From the NCBI GenBank assembly GCA_900772835.1, contig CAAGSA010000050.1:1-19105 (forward strand): a DNA stretch of 19,105 nucleotides, read 5' to 3'. The stretch is from an uncultured Prevotella sp. GTDB taxonomy: Bacteria > Bacteroidota > Bacteroidia > Bacteroidales > Bacteroidaceae. Within the stretch, counting starts at the first letter, position 1. Every line of letters starts with the position of its first letter. The notes under the pieces were generated by a model. The model ran no database searches. It worked only from the letters and a program-made list of their open reading frames with translations, and was not told the DNA's origin. This document shows, piece by piece, positions 7,774 through 16,166 of this stretch. Position numbers and translations under genes: made by a program.

Positions 7774-10700
7774 ATGAAAAAGAGTTATGCTTTTATGATT
7801 CTTGCTGCAGCTTTTGCAGGAACGGCGAGCGTCAACGCGCAGACCATCCTCGATGAAGGCTTCGAGACCGACAGCAAGGAGACATTCTCGCAGCCCGTGG
7901 CAGAGGGCTGGACGACGGTGAACTCATACACGGGTTCGTCGCTCGACAAGGTTTGGGCGAATTACTATTCGTCTAACGGTACGATAACAGGAAAGCACGT
8001 GGCACAGTGCGACGGAGCGTTGTTCGACGGCGACGGCGAGGGACCCCGCGAGGAAGTGCTCCTCTCGCCGGAGCTCGACCTCAACAACACCTACCAGCTG
8101 AGTTTCGACTGGAAGGTGAGCCCTATGGCATTCAATGAGAAGACGCTCTACGACCTGCAGGTGCGCATCGTGAAGGGCGACGATTTGAAGAACGCCGAAA
8201 CCATCTTCTCCATCCAGAGCAAGGAAGACCTGAAGGAGAGCGGAGTGATATACCCGTTCGAGTCGTGGTCGGTGCAGACCAGTAAGATAGACTTGAGCGA
8301 ATGGCAGGGCGAGAAAGTGAAGCTCGCCTTCGTGTACAAGATGCTCACCACCACTGCAAACGTGGTTTATCTGGACAACGTGCTCGTGAAGAAGTTTACG
8401 CCGGCAACGGGACCTGTGGCTAAAATCGACAGGACGAGCTACAACTATGGCACCGTTTATCTGGGCGAGAAGTTCTATTCGGAAGTGTTCAAACTGACGA
8501 ATACCGGAAAGAAGGGCCTGAAGATAGAGAGCGTGGAGCTGCCGCAGGGCGTGACGATGACCATCGACCCGACTACAGTGGACCTGGACAAGACCGAGAC
8601 GGCACAGTTCCAGCTGGCATATACTGCAGCACTCACCACTCCGGAGGCAGCCAACGCCGTGATCCACACCAACGGCGGCGACGTGACCATCGCGCTGAAG
8701 GCAAACAAGCAGATGGTGCCCGATGGAATGACCGAGGAGACATTCGAGGCATACTTCCCGCCGGCAGGATGGAAGAACAACGGATGGAGCGAGACATCAT
8801 CCGCACTCGAAGGCGACCGCTCGGTATACGCAGGAGTGTCGCTCAGCGACAACTACCTCACATCGCCGCGTCTCGACCTGACGAAGGGCGGAAAGGTGAT
8901 ATTCGAATATTACAACGACTTCACTTCTGACGACGGCACCACATACCAGAACAACGACATCTCGCTGGAGCTTTCGACCGACGGCGGAAAGACATGGAAA
9001 ACAAAGTGGACCTTCAACTACGAGGACGGCAGCAAGTCGAACACACGCCTTTTCGAGACCGTTGACCTGGGCACAGGAACCGACGACTCATACATCCGCT
9101 GGCACAACACCGCCGTGACAGCGAACGACGGCGACGTGCCGGAAACATCAAGCTTCTATCTCGACCGCGTGTTCCTGCCCACACTCTACGGCAAGGACGG
9201 CGTTCCGGGCAACGTGACATACAAGACACCGGCAAACGAGGCAAAGGATGTATTCGCGCGCGACATCAAGTTCGAGTGGACACCGGCACAGTTCGCCAAG
9301 AGCTATAATATATATATAGGTACAGCACCGGGCAAGTACGACCTCGTGAACGGCAGTAACGTGGGCAGCAACCTCACATTCACTCTGCCTGCAGCAGAGT
9401 ATGAGACGACATACTACTGGAAGGTGACCGGTGTGAACGCAAAGGGCGAATCGGCCAACGCAGAGGAATACAGCTTCACCACACAGAAGGACGCTACGAA
9501 CTCGCAGTATCCTTACGTGATGGACTTCTCCGGTCTGGAAAGCGGTCTGCCTGCAGGCTGGCTTTCGGAGAACAACACAGCATACGGCGCAAGCCGCAAC
9601 TGGTCGGTAGTCAAATTACAGGGCAACCCGGCACCGTGCCTCTATAACATGTGGGTTGGCGAGAACAAGAAGAACTACTATTCGGCAGTGATGACACCGG
9701 AGTTCAAGCTCCCTGTGGGCGACGAGGTGAACATCTCGTTCGACTGGATTGACCGCCATCCTTCAGATGCTATCGCCGACGAGAGCGGAATGGCAAAGAA
9801 ACACAATGTGGAAGGCGAGACCGGAAACGGAGTGGACAAGGTGACATTCGAGGTGAAGGTAGACGGCGAGTGGAAGGTGCTTTCATACATCTCGCAGGAC
9901 TACGCCAAGGCAGTGGTCAACACATCAGTGGGCGAGCGCTACTACTGGATTAACGAAAGCTTCGACCTGAAGGAGTATGCAGGCAAGACCGTGCAGTTCC
10001 GTTGGGTACACTACGGATACACAGGCAACGACTATGGCTGCGGACTCGACAACCTGCTCATCGAGGTGAAGGAAGACAACAAGGCAGTGTTCAACAAGAG
10101 CGGCTGGGAAGCTGGCAAGGTGAACTTCGAGAAGTCTGCCAACTCTGGCGACGTGTTCACCATCCTTAACAAGGGCGAGCAGGCACAGAAGGTGAAGAGC
10201 GCTACATTTGCAACAAACAACTTCGCCACATCGCTCAAGGCTGGCGACGAAATCGCTGCAAAGGGCGGACTGAAGTTCAACGTGCAGTTCAACGCGCTCC
10301 AGACTCCGGGCGACGTGGAGGACAACCTCACCGTAGAGTTCGAGAGCGGATACAAGATGACACTCCCCGTGAAGGGAACAGCACTCGCTGAGGACGTGCT
10401 CTACTACGCATTCGAGAAGAACTCGCTCGACCGCAACTGGGAGACAGAGTTCACACTCATCGACGTGGACCACGCTGCCACAGTACCGTTCACATGTTAC
10501 GGAACAGAGTTCCCGGCAAGCGGCACAGTGTACGCATTCGCAGCAGCATACGAGACTTCAGACCTGAAGAACGTGGCTCCTATTTCAGGACAGGGCTTCC
10601 TTATCCCGGGCACACCGCTGGATGAGAACACCAAGGGCGACAACTGGATTGTTTCGAAGAAGCTTACGGCCACAGCCAACTCTACGTTCGACTTCTGGGC

Positions 10701-11163
10701 ACGCAACTGGGAGAGCACACAGAGCGTGCTGCCGGCAGGCAAGCACTGGGTGGGAGTATATGTGAGCGAGACAAGCGCGACAGACCGCAACTCGTTCGCC
10801 GAGGAGATGAAGCTCCAGGAGATTCCTTACCTTGACGGACGCGAGTGGAAGCACTACGTGGTTGACCTCTCCAAGTATGCCGGCAAGGACATCTATATCG
10901 GTGTTCGCGACTATACAGAGGGCTACCGTCTGGCAGCGTTCTATGACGACTTCACCTTCTCCGGCTTTGGCGGAACAACGGGCATCAAGACCGTGAACAC
11001 AGGAATCGACGTCGATGCCAGTGTTACCGTATACAACATGAACGGTATACAGGTGGCAAAGGGTCAGGGCATGGAGACACTGAAGACTCTCTCCAAGGGT
11101 GCTTACATCGTGAAGGTTCAGACCGCCGAGGGCACCAAGACCATGAAGATTGCACGCAGATAA
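7774..11163 (+). CDS. Large T9SS-exported multidomain adhesin with cleaved-adhesin (choice-of-anchor J) domains (1129 aa)
   Basis: The signal peptide ends VNA, leaving Gln23. A domain of the cleaved-adhesin / choice-of-anchor J type spans about 24-210 (DEGFE start, LLSPELDL core, VYLDNVLVKKF end). An ASH/DUF1573-like Ig domain follows at about 213-315 (YNYGTVYLGEKFYSEVFKLT). A second J-type domain lies at about 320-475, a fibronectin-III domain at 476-575 (TTYYWKVTGVNAKGES), and a third J-type domain at 576-768 (AVMTPEFKLP, CGLDNLLIEV). An Ig/ASH-like domain at 770-869 and a fourth J-type domain at 870-1064 (YDDFTFSGFG) follow. The end, about 1066-1129, resembles a type A T9SS sorting tail: VTVYNMNGIQV, LSKGAYIVKVQ, TMKIARR. 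J-type domains occur in P. gingivalis gingipain and HagA adhesin regions and bind host proteins or carbohydrates there; the ligand here is unknown. No protease domain is present. The gene ends in two consecutive TAA codons before a terminator. Confidence 0.85.
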   Translation: MKKSYAFMILAAAFAGTASVNAQTILDEGFETDSKETFSQPVAEGWTTVNSYTGSSLDKVWANYYSSNGTITGKHVAQCDGALFDGDGEGPREEVLLSPELDLNNTYQLSFDWKVSPMAFNEKTLYDLQVRIVKGDDLKNAETIFSIQSKEDLKESGVIYPFESWSVQTSKIDLSEWQGEKVKLAFVYKMLTTTANVVYLDNVLVKKFTPATGPVAKIDRTSYNYGTVYLGEKFYSEVFKLTNTGKKGLKIESVELPQGVTMTIDPTTVDLDKTETAQFQLAYTAALTTPEAANAVIHTNGGDVTIALKANKQMVPDGMTEETFEAYFPPAGWKNNGWSETSSALEGDRSVYAGVSLSDNYLTSPRLDLTKGGKVIFEYYNDFTSDDGTTYQNNDISLELSTDGGKTWKTKWTFNYEDGSKSNTRLFETVDLGTGTDDSYIRWHNTAVTANDGDVPETSSFYLDRVFLPTLYGKDGVPGNVTYKTPANEAKDVFARDIKFEWTPAQFAKSYNIYIGTAPGKYDLVNGSNVGSNLTFTLPAAEYETTYYWKVTGVNAKGESANAEEYSFTTQKDATNSQYPYVMDFSGLESGLPAGWLSENNTAYGASRNWSVVKLQGNPAPCLYNMWVGENKKNYYSAVMTPEFKLPVGDEVNISFDWIDRHPSDAIADESGMAKKHNVEGETGNGVDKVTFEVKVDGEWKVLSYISQDYAKAVVNTSVGERYYWINESFDLKEYAGKTVQFRWVHYGYTGNDYGCGLDNLLIEVKEDNKAVFNKSGWEAGKVNFEKSANSGDVFTILNKGEQAQKVKSATFATNNFATSLKAGDEIAAKGGLKFNVQFNALQTPGDVEDNLTVEFESGYKMTLPVKGTALAEDVLYYAFEKNSLDRNWETEFTLIDVDHAATVPFTCYGTEFPASGTVYAFAAAYETSDLKNVAPISGQGFLIPGTPLDENTKGDNWIVSKKLTATANSTFDFWARNWESTQSVLPAGKHWVGVYVSETSATDRNSFAEEMKLQEIPYLDGREWKHYVVDLSKYAGKDIYIGVRDYTEGYRLAAFYDDFTFSGFGGTTGIKTVNTGIDVDASVTVYNMNGIQVAKGQGMETLKTLSKGAYIVKVQTAEGTKTMKIARR

Positions 11164-11198
11164 TAATCGCACATCTGCTTGAGTGATATACAAAAAAA

Positions 11199-11260
11199 GG
11201 TAATGGGTGCCATCTGCCGCCTCGCGCGGTGCGGGTATACCCGTTACCTTTTCTCTTTTC
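11199..11260 (+). terminator. Terminator or attenuator between two adhesin genes
   Basis: GGTAATGGGT (11199-11208) pairs with ACCCGTTACC (11239-11248) over 10 pairs including one wobble, with CCGC/GCGG pairing inside. TTTTCTCTTTTC follows. A run of seven As precedes it, so it could work on both strands. No TAnnTTTG element is visible in the 37 bases between its end and the next ATG, so partial read-through probably feeds the downstream genes. Confidence 0.75.
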
Positions 11261-11297
11261 TAATCAGAATTTATAAAGGACAATAAACTTATAAGCA

Positions 11298-13829
11298 ATG
11301 AAAAAGAATTTATACTCACTGCTGCTCATTGCCGTGGCTGCACTGGTGGCACTGCCGGCGGCAGCACAGGAGCGCGACAAAACGCTGAACATCAGCGTGA
11401 CTACCGACACGGGCGAGAGCCTGCTGGGACAGGAAGTGAACGTGAAGCAGACCGACTTCCAGCTGGGCTACAGCAGCGTGACGCTCGATGCCGACGGAAA
11501 GGCATCGCTGATGGTATACGCCGGAAACCACAGCATAACCGTGGAGCGCAGCGGATACAATACCGCCAGCGAGACATTCAACGTGGCAGAGGAAGAGACC
11601 GTGAAGAACGTGACGCTGAGGCTCACGGAGAAAACGCGCACGCCGTTCGCACTCGACGCGAAGCTGGCGGTGGACCCGTATACCGCGCTCAGGACACTCA
11701 CCATAACATGGAATACCGAGAAACCGGCATTCTTCGACGACTTCGAGAGCTATGAAGCCTTTGCCGTGAACTTCGGCGAATGGACGGGTATCGACGGCGA
11801 CAAACTGAATGCAGCAGCACTCGTGGGCGACTATCCTAACCGTGGACTGCGCCAGTATGCACAGATCATGAACCCGCTCGCCGTAACGCCGATGTGGTAT
11901 TACGACTATCCCATACTGCGCGCCTACAGCGGAAAACAGTATGTGGGATTCGTGCGCACAAGCACCGGCGACGCCAACAACGACTGGCTCATATCGCCGG
12001 AGATAACGGTGGGAACAGACAATATCCTCTCGTTCCTTGCCAAGGCAGCCGACAAGTATCCGGAGAAATTCATTGTATACATAACCACACAGACCACAGA
12101 ACCCGAACCGGACGACTTCGTGCAGCTCTCGGCGGGCAACTACGAGAGTGTGGACTACAAGGCATGGCACAAGATGCAGTACGACCTATCGCAGTATGCT
12201 GGAAAGAAGGTGAAGGTAGCTGTGCGCTACATCAGCGAGGCTAACAGCGGAGGAGCGTTCATGCTGATGGTGGACGACTTCTATGTGGGCCAGCCAGACT
12301 ACGGCAAGAACGCTGCGGCAGCCACACCTCATAGGGGCATCGAGGGAAAGGCAAGCAGGGTGGAAGGAAAGGTTTTGCGCTCGGTTGCCAACCCGAACGA
12401 AGTGTTCGACGTATATCTGGACAACAGAGTGGTGGGTACCACCGATGAATACTCGTTCGTTATCAACGACGTGGCAGAAGGCACACACACATACGGCGTG
12501 AAGGCACGCTACAAGGCGGCAGAGAGCGAACTCGTGAGCGGCACAATCGACGTGAACAGCGATGCCTATGCCCGTCTCCAGTTCAATGTGTCTGCCGACA
12601 GCAAGGCAACCGTTGACGGACAGATGATAAACATGCTTTCCGAGGCAACGGGCGAGAACTATGCAGTGGCCGTGGCAGGCGGCAAGGCGGAGATAAAGGC
12701 ACTGCCTAAGGGAGAATACAACATCAACATACAGAAGGGCGCATTCAAGGAATACAGCGTGGCGCAGAATGTTGACGGCGACAAGACTATGAACATCGTG
12801 CTTGAGGACGACGTGCAGAAGCCGTATAACATCACGGCGGAAATCACCGACGGAGAGAACGGAAAGAAGAAAGCCCTGCTGAAATGGAACCAGATACTCG
12901 GATTCACCGACAGCTTCGAGACATACGACGATTTCGCCACGGGCGAGTTCGGCGGATGGAAGTCTATCGACAATGACAGGATGCCGGTTTATCCCATCGG
13001 TCTCGGCGGCACGACAAACATCGTCTCTTTCCCCGGATCTGGCAATCAGGACAATCCTACGGCCATAGCGCCTATCGTGTTCAACGCATGGAACACCGTG
13101 CCGGCAATGCTCCCCACCGACCCCGCAATGTATGCACCGGACGGTGATAAGTATGTTGTGTTCTTCTCGCCGCAGCGCAGCAAGGCTGACAAATGGCTCA
13201 TCTCGCCGCTCATCGACGTGTATGAGGGCTATGAGTTCAAGGCTACAGCCAAGAGCTACGCCTCGCAGTTTGCCGAGACCATAGAGTTCGCCGTTTCCGA
13301 AGGCAGCGACAGTCCGGAGGACTTCACGGTGGTCAGCACGGCAGACAAGATGCCAAGCTCGCAGTGGACCGAATATTCCACTCCGCTCGAAGCCTACGCC
13401 GGCAAGAAGGTGCGCGTGGCAGTACACTACATCTCCACCGACACATTCTTCGCACAGGTGGACAACATCAAGGTGGAGCCTGCCGACGGCGGCGGCAAGC
13501 CGATGGACTACGGCAATGTGCTGCACTTCAACATCTATCTCGACGGAACTAAGGTGGGCGAGGCTGTTTCCTCAGAGTTCACGCTTACGGATCTTGCCGA
13601 CGGCAACCACACCGTAGGCATCGAGGCAGTATACAAGAACGCCACATCGGAAATGGCGACATACGAGATTGTGGTGAGCGCCATCGGCGAGGTGAAGGTG
13701 TCGGCAGTTCCTGCCGGTGCAGAGATTTTCAACCTGTCGGGACAGAAGATGAACTGCTCTGTCGATGCACTGCCGCAGGGCGTGTATGTAGTGAAGAGCG
13801 GAAACACAGTAATGAAGATTCGCAAATAA
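11298..13829 (+). CDS. T9SS-exported adhesin with duplicated carboxypeptidase-regulatory-like and cleaved-adhesin domains (843 aa)
   Basis: The signal peptide ends AAA, leaving Gln24. Residues about 28-108 form a carboxypeptidase-regulatory-like beta sandwich (LNISVTTDTGESLLGQEVNV, ending VTLRLTE). A cleaved-adhesin / choice-of-anchor J domain covers about 115-335 (FFDDFESYEAF, DWLISPEITVG, FMLMVDDFYVG). A fibronectin-III-like unit lies at about 365-420 (VFDVYLDNRVVGTT). The same order then repeats: regulatory-like 423-505, J-type 515-730 (TDSFETYDDF, KWLISPLIDV, FAQVDNIKVEP) and fibronectin-like 740-795 (FNIYLDGTKVG). The protein is therefore an internal duplication. The tail (AEIFNLSGQKM, LPQGVYVVKSG, VMKIRK) resembles a T9SS type A sorting domain. 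It starts after a terminator-like hairpin and is 13 bases ahead of the next gene. Probable cell-surface adhesin; ligand unknown. Confidence 0.85.
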   Translation: MKKNLYSLLLIAVAALVALPAAAQERDKTLNISVTTDTGESLLGQEVNVKQTDFQLGYSSVTLDADGKASLMVYAGNHSITVERSGYNTASETFNVAEEETVKNVTLRLTEKTRTPFALDAKLAVDPYTALRTLTITWNTEKPAFFDDFESYEAFAVNFGEWTGIDGDKLNAAALVGDYPNRGLRQYAQIMNPLAVTPMWYYDYPILRAYSGKQYVGFVRTSTGDANNDWLISPEITVGTDNILSFLAKAADKYPEKFIVYITTQTTEPEPDDFVQLSAGNYESVDYKAWHKMQYDLSQYAGKKVKVAVRYISEANSGGAFMLMVDDFYVGQPDYGKNAAAATPHRGIEGKASRVEGKVLRSVANPNEVFDVYLDNRVVGTTDEYSFVINDVAEGTHTYGVKARYKAAESELVSGTIDVNSDAYARLQFNVSADSKATVDGQMINMLSEATGENYAVAVAGGKAEIKALPKGEYNINIQKGAFKEYSVAQNVDGDKTMNIVLEDDVQKPYNITAEITDGENGKKKALLKWNQILGFTDSFETYDDFATGEFGGWKSIDNDRMPVYPIGLGGTTNIVSFPGSGNQDNPTAIAPIVFNAWNTVPAMLPTDPAMYAPDGDKYVVFFSPQRSKADKWLISPLIDVYEGYEFKATAKSYASQFAETIEFAVSEGSDSPEDFTVVSTADKMPSSQWTEYSTPLEAYAGKKVRVAVHYISTDTFFAQVDNIKVEPADGGGKPMDYGNVLHFNIYLDGTKVGEAVSSEFTLTDLADGNHTVGIEAVYKNATSEMATYEIVVSAIGEVKVSAVPAGAEIFNLSGQKMNCSVDALPQGVYVVKSGNTVMKIRK

Positions 13830-13842
13830 AACAAGAAAGAAA

Positions 13843-15783
13843 ATGAAAATGAAAAAGACCAGCATTATACTTATGCTCCTTGCACAGTGCCTCTTCATCA
13901 GCGCACAGCAGGTAGAGATAAATACCGCCCGTGGCATAGCCTACGTGTCGGCATCAAAGGCAGTCGCCGCCCCGGCGGTAGATGGTGCGGTCCGTGCGCC
14001 GCAGCGTGCCCTCGCCTCCACGGAGCGTGGGGTGGGCTATTGCGAGGGCGACAGCATCACCACCAGGGGAGCGCGCGTAGGCGCTGCCGGGTCCTACGAG
14101 ATGGCAGCACTGCTCTCCAAGCAGTTTATGCAGAACTACAAGGGCTGTAAGATTATCGGCGTGCGCTTTGCCCTTTCGCAGTCGGTGGGCAAGTCGAACA
14201 TCTTTATATATAAGGTGGATGATGACGGCAATACCGAGGAAGTGGTGAGAAACAACGTGCGCCGCACGTCGGAGGGATGGAACGAGGTTCGACTGAACAC
14301 CGCCCAGGAAATAGACATCACCGGCAATGACCAGTATATCATGGGATTCACGTATAACGAGACCGACGAGATGGTGGCAGACAAAACCGGTGCCCTCTGC
14401 TTCTATGGCGACAGGATTTCGAATTCCGGTTCGGCACTCATCCTGCAGGGCGAGACCTTCAACTCCATAACCAACTTCGGTGACCTATGTGTGCAGCTCA
14501 TCGTCGACGTGAGCACGCTGCCGAAGAAGGCGGTTAGCCTGAGCAGCATCCTGAATGGCGTGAGCTACAAGAAGCTGGGCGAAAAGATGGACATCATGAT
14601 GACTTATACCAACGCCGGACTGGACGAAATCAGTTCCATGCGCCTTGGCTTCCGCGTTGACGACGGCGAGACGGAATACATCGACGTGAATTTCAAGGAG
14701 CCTATGGCACCCGGCATGAGCGACACCTATTCCGTGAGCTACGGAATGCCCGCTGCTGTAGCCATTGGCCGCCATGAACTCAATGTGTTTGTAGACAAGA
14801 TTGATGGCGAGACTCCCGTGGCATCAGCTTTCGGCACTATCGTCGACCCCTTCGTGGCATACGGCAATGCCCTGAAGCGCCAGCAGATATATGTGGAGCA
14901 GTATAACAGCCAGAAGAGCCCTTACGGTCCGCTGATAAATGACTCTTTCTCAAAGTTGGCGAAAGACAAGGATGCCTGTGCCGTGAACCTCTACAGGATT
15001 GGCGAACCGCTCGCCGTGGCAGAGTCGGGCTATCTGTACGACCTCTATTCCTACACCGATGCTCCTTGCAGCACGGCAAACCGCTTCTATTTCGGTATGG
15101 CGGAGCCGCACTATGCATTCGACATCAACGAGTATGCCGCAATGATGCCGGAGCTCGTCTACGACGGCTACCGCGTATTCGTGGATGAGGCATTGACGTT
15201 CCCTGCATTTGCCACCGTAGACCTCGCCACGTCTTATGATGCGGCAGCACGCCAGATAAGCATCGATGTGAACGGCGATATCTCCGATGAGGCTCCGGCG
15301 ATCATGGGCGATATGGCGCTCACCGTTCTCCTCACCGAGGACAATGTGAAGTCAACGCAGATCGTAAGCTCCGGCAGCTCATTGCAGAATAAGCAGAACT
15401 ACGTGCACAACCAGGTGATGCGCAAATACATCAGCGCTCCCCTGGGCGACAGGATTACCGTGGACGGCAACAAGTATGCGGCGCATTACGCGTTCACTCT
15501 TCCTTCCGACTGGAAGGACAACGACATCACGGTGGTGGCATTCCTCACCAAGGCGTTCGACTTTGTTGATGGCAGCAACATGCAGATGGCAGACGTTACG
15601 AACTGCAACAGCGTGAAGCTGGGCGGTACCACGGCAATCGACGGTATTGTCAGCGATGCGGCAATCGGCTCCTCAGCCGACGGCATCTACACTCTCGACG
15701 GCGTACGTATTGCCGACGATTCAGCTGCCAAGGGTATCTTCATCGTTCGCCGTGGCGGAAAGAGCGTGAAGGTGGTTAGATAG
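13843..15783 (+). CDS. Omp28-related exported protein with degenerate thioredoxin-like motif and T9SS-like tail (646 aa)
   Basis: The signal peptide ends ISA, leaving Gln22; ATG 13849 is an alternative start two codons downstream. Residues about 65-225 form a beta-rich domain (VGAAGSYEMAALLSKQFM, VGKSNIFIYKV) like one in the adhesin gene at 16167. An Ig/CARDB-like unit follows at about 230-335. Residues about 345-590 look Omp28-related: QQIYVEQYNSQKSPYGP aligns with the family's VLVEEFTGxxCxxCP, then DAPCSTANRFYF matches its Pro/VNR region, and later QNYVHNQVMRKYISAPLGD is typical. Both redox cysteines are replaced (Ser359 and Gly362), so redox activity by this site is unlikely. The C-terminus (DGIYTLDGVRI, KGIFIVRRGGKSVKVVR) resembles a T9SS sorting tail. 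The gene is 13 bases after the previous stop, in the same operon, and a strong terminator follows. Role on the surface is unknown. Confidence 0.7.
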   Translation: MKMKKTSIILMLLAQCLFISAQQVEINTARGIAYVSASKAVAAPAVDGAVRAPQRALASTERGVGYCEGDSITTRGARVGAAGSYEMAALLSKQFMQNYKGCKIIGVRFALSQSVGKSNIFIYKVDDDGNTEEVVRNNVRRTSEGWNEVRLNTAQEIDITGNDQYIMGFTYNETDEMVADKTGALCFYGDRISNSGSALILQGETFNSITNFGDLCVQLIVDVSTLPKKAVSLSSILNGVSYKKLGEKMDIMMTYTNAGLDEISSMRLGFRVDDGETEYIDVNFKEPMAPGMSDTYSVSYGMPAAVAIGRHELNVFVDKIDGETPVASAFGTIVDPFVAYGNALKRQQIYVEQYNSQKSPYGPLINDSFSKLAKDKDACAVNLYRIGEPLAVAESGYLYDLYSYTDAPCSTANRFYFGMAEPHYAFDINEYAAMMPELVYDGYRVFVDEALTFPAFATVDLATSYDAAARQISIDVNGDISDEAPAIMGDMALTVLLTEDNVKSTQIVSSGSSLQNKQNYVHNQVMRKYISAPLGDRITVDGNKYAAHYAFTLPSDWKDNDITVVAFLTKAFDFVDGSNMQMADVTNCNSVKLGGTTAIDGIVSDAAIGSSADGIYTLDGVRIADDSAAKGIFIVRRGGKSVKVVR

Positions 15784-15805
15784 TTCCTGTCGCTTCGGCA
15801 GTACC

Positions 15806-15871
15806 ATAAGCGAATATCGGCTGCCCTATAAGCGAACACCGGAAACATCATACGAACATCGGAAACTGCAG
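15806..15871 (+). repeat. Three degenerate 22-base tandem repeats in the 3' untranslated region
   Basis: Units begin at 15806, 15828 and 15850, exactly 22 bases apart. The first reads ATAAGCGAATATCGG, the second ATAAGCGAACACCGGAAAC and the third ATACGAACATCGGAAAC, which lacks two bases relative to the second. The third unit runs into the left arm of the terminator. Whether this is decayed tandem duplication or a functional element cannot be told from sequence alone. Confidence 0.6.
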
Positions 15872-15917
15872 AATATGTCTCCGCAAAAGTCATATCCTGT
15901 AGTTTCCGTTTTTTTTT
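15860..15917 (+). terminator. Rho-independent terminator of the adhesin/Omp28-like operon
   Basis: CGGAAACTGCAG (15860-15871) pairs with CTGTAGTTTCCG (15897-15908) with a single wobble, and ATATG/CATAT (15873-15877, 15891-15895) extends the stem. Nine Ts (15909-15917) follow directly. This is the clearest terminator in the window. Confidence 0.9.
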
Positions 15918-16091
15918 GTGCTTTTTAGAGATACATTTCCTTCTTCTCCACACGCATTACATTCATTGTTTATATCCATCGTTTACATCCATCACTCTGT
16001 TTTTTAATATACCAAACCGTGTTAATATGATGCTGAAAAGGCGCGATGTATAAGAAATTAAAGCAAAATTGATAAATATTCTGACTTTTTG

Positions 16092-16122
16092 TTTGTTGGT
16101 ATCGTATATTGATGTAAATTTG
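16092..16122 (+). promoter_or_regulatory. Promoter of the partial adhesin gene at 16167
   Basis: TTTG (16092-16095) and TAAATTTG (16115-16122) are separated by 19 bases, an ideal Bacteroidetes -33/-7 arrangement. The leader to the ATG at 16167 is about 40 bases. Together with the preceding terminator it shows that the next gene is a separate transcription unit. Confidence 0.75.
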
Positions 16123-16166
16123 CAATATAAATCCAACAGTAACTTACACAACAAATAATTTTGCTT

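Larger units (their letters stand above)
15784..16166. other. 383-bp intergenic region: tandem repeats, terminator, promoter
   Basis: From the left it holds three 22-base direct repeats (15806-15871), a strong terminator (15860-15917), about 170 AT-rich bases in which I see only a short TTTAYATCCATC direct repeat (15969-15980, 15982-15993), and the promoter of the next gene (16092-16122). I see no credible gene. Confidence 0.6.

Noticed and set aside
7774..11163. Possible gingipain-like protease
   Set aside because: The adhesin-type domains resemble those of gingipains, but no cysteine-protease catalytic domain is visible in any part of the protein.
12186..13526. 446-aa open frame on the minus strand inside the 843-aa adhesin gene
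   Set aside because: The sense strand has a signal peptide, repeated domains and a sorting tail. The antisense frame is rich in Cys, His, Val and Arg with no domain or promoter, as expected for a codon-bias artefact.
15806..15871. Possible CRISPR array from the regularly spaced repeats
   Set aside because: Units are contiguous at 22 bases with no spacers, are degenerate, and no cas gene is nearby.
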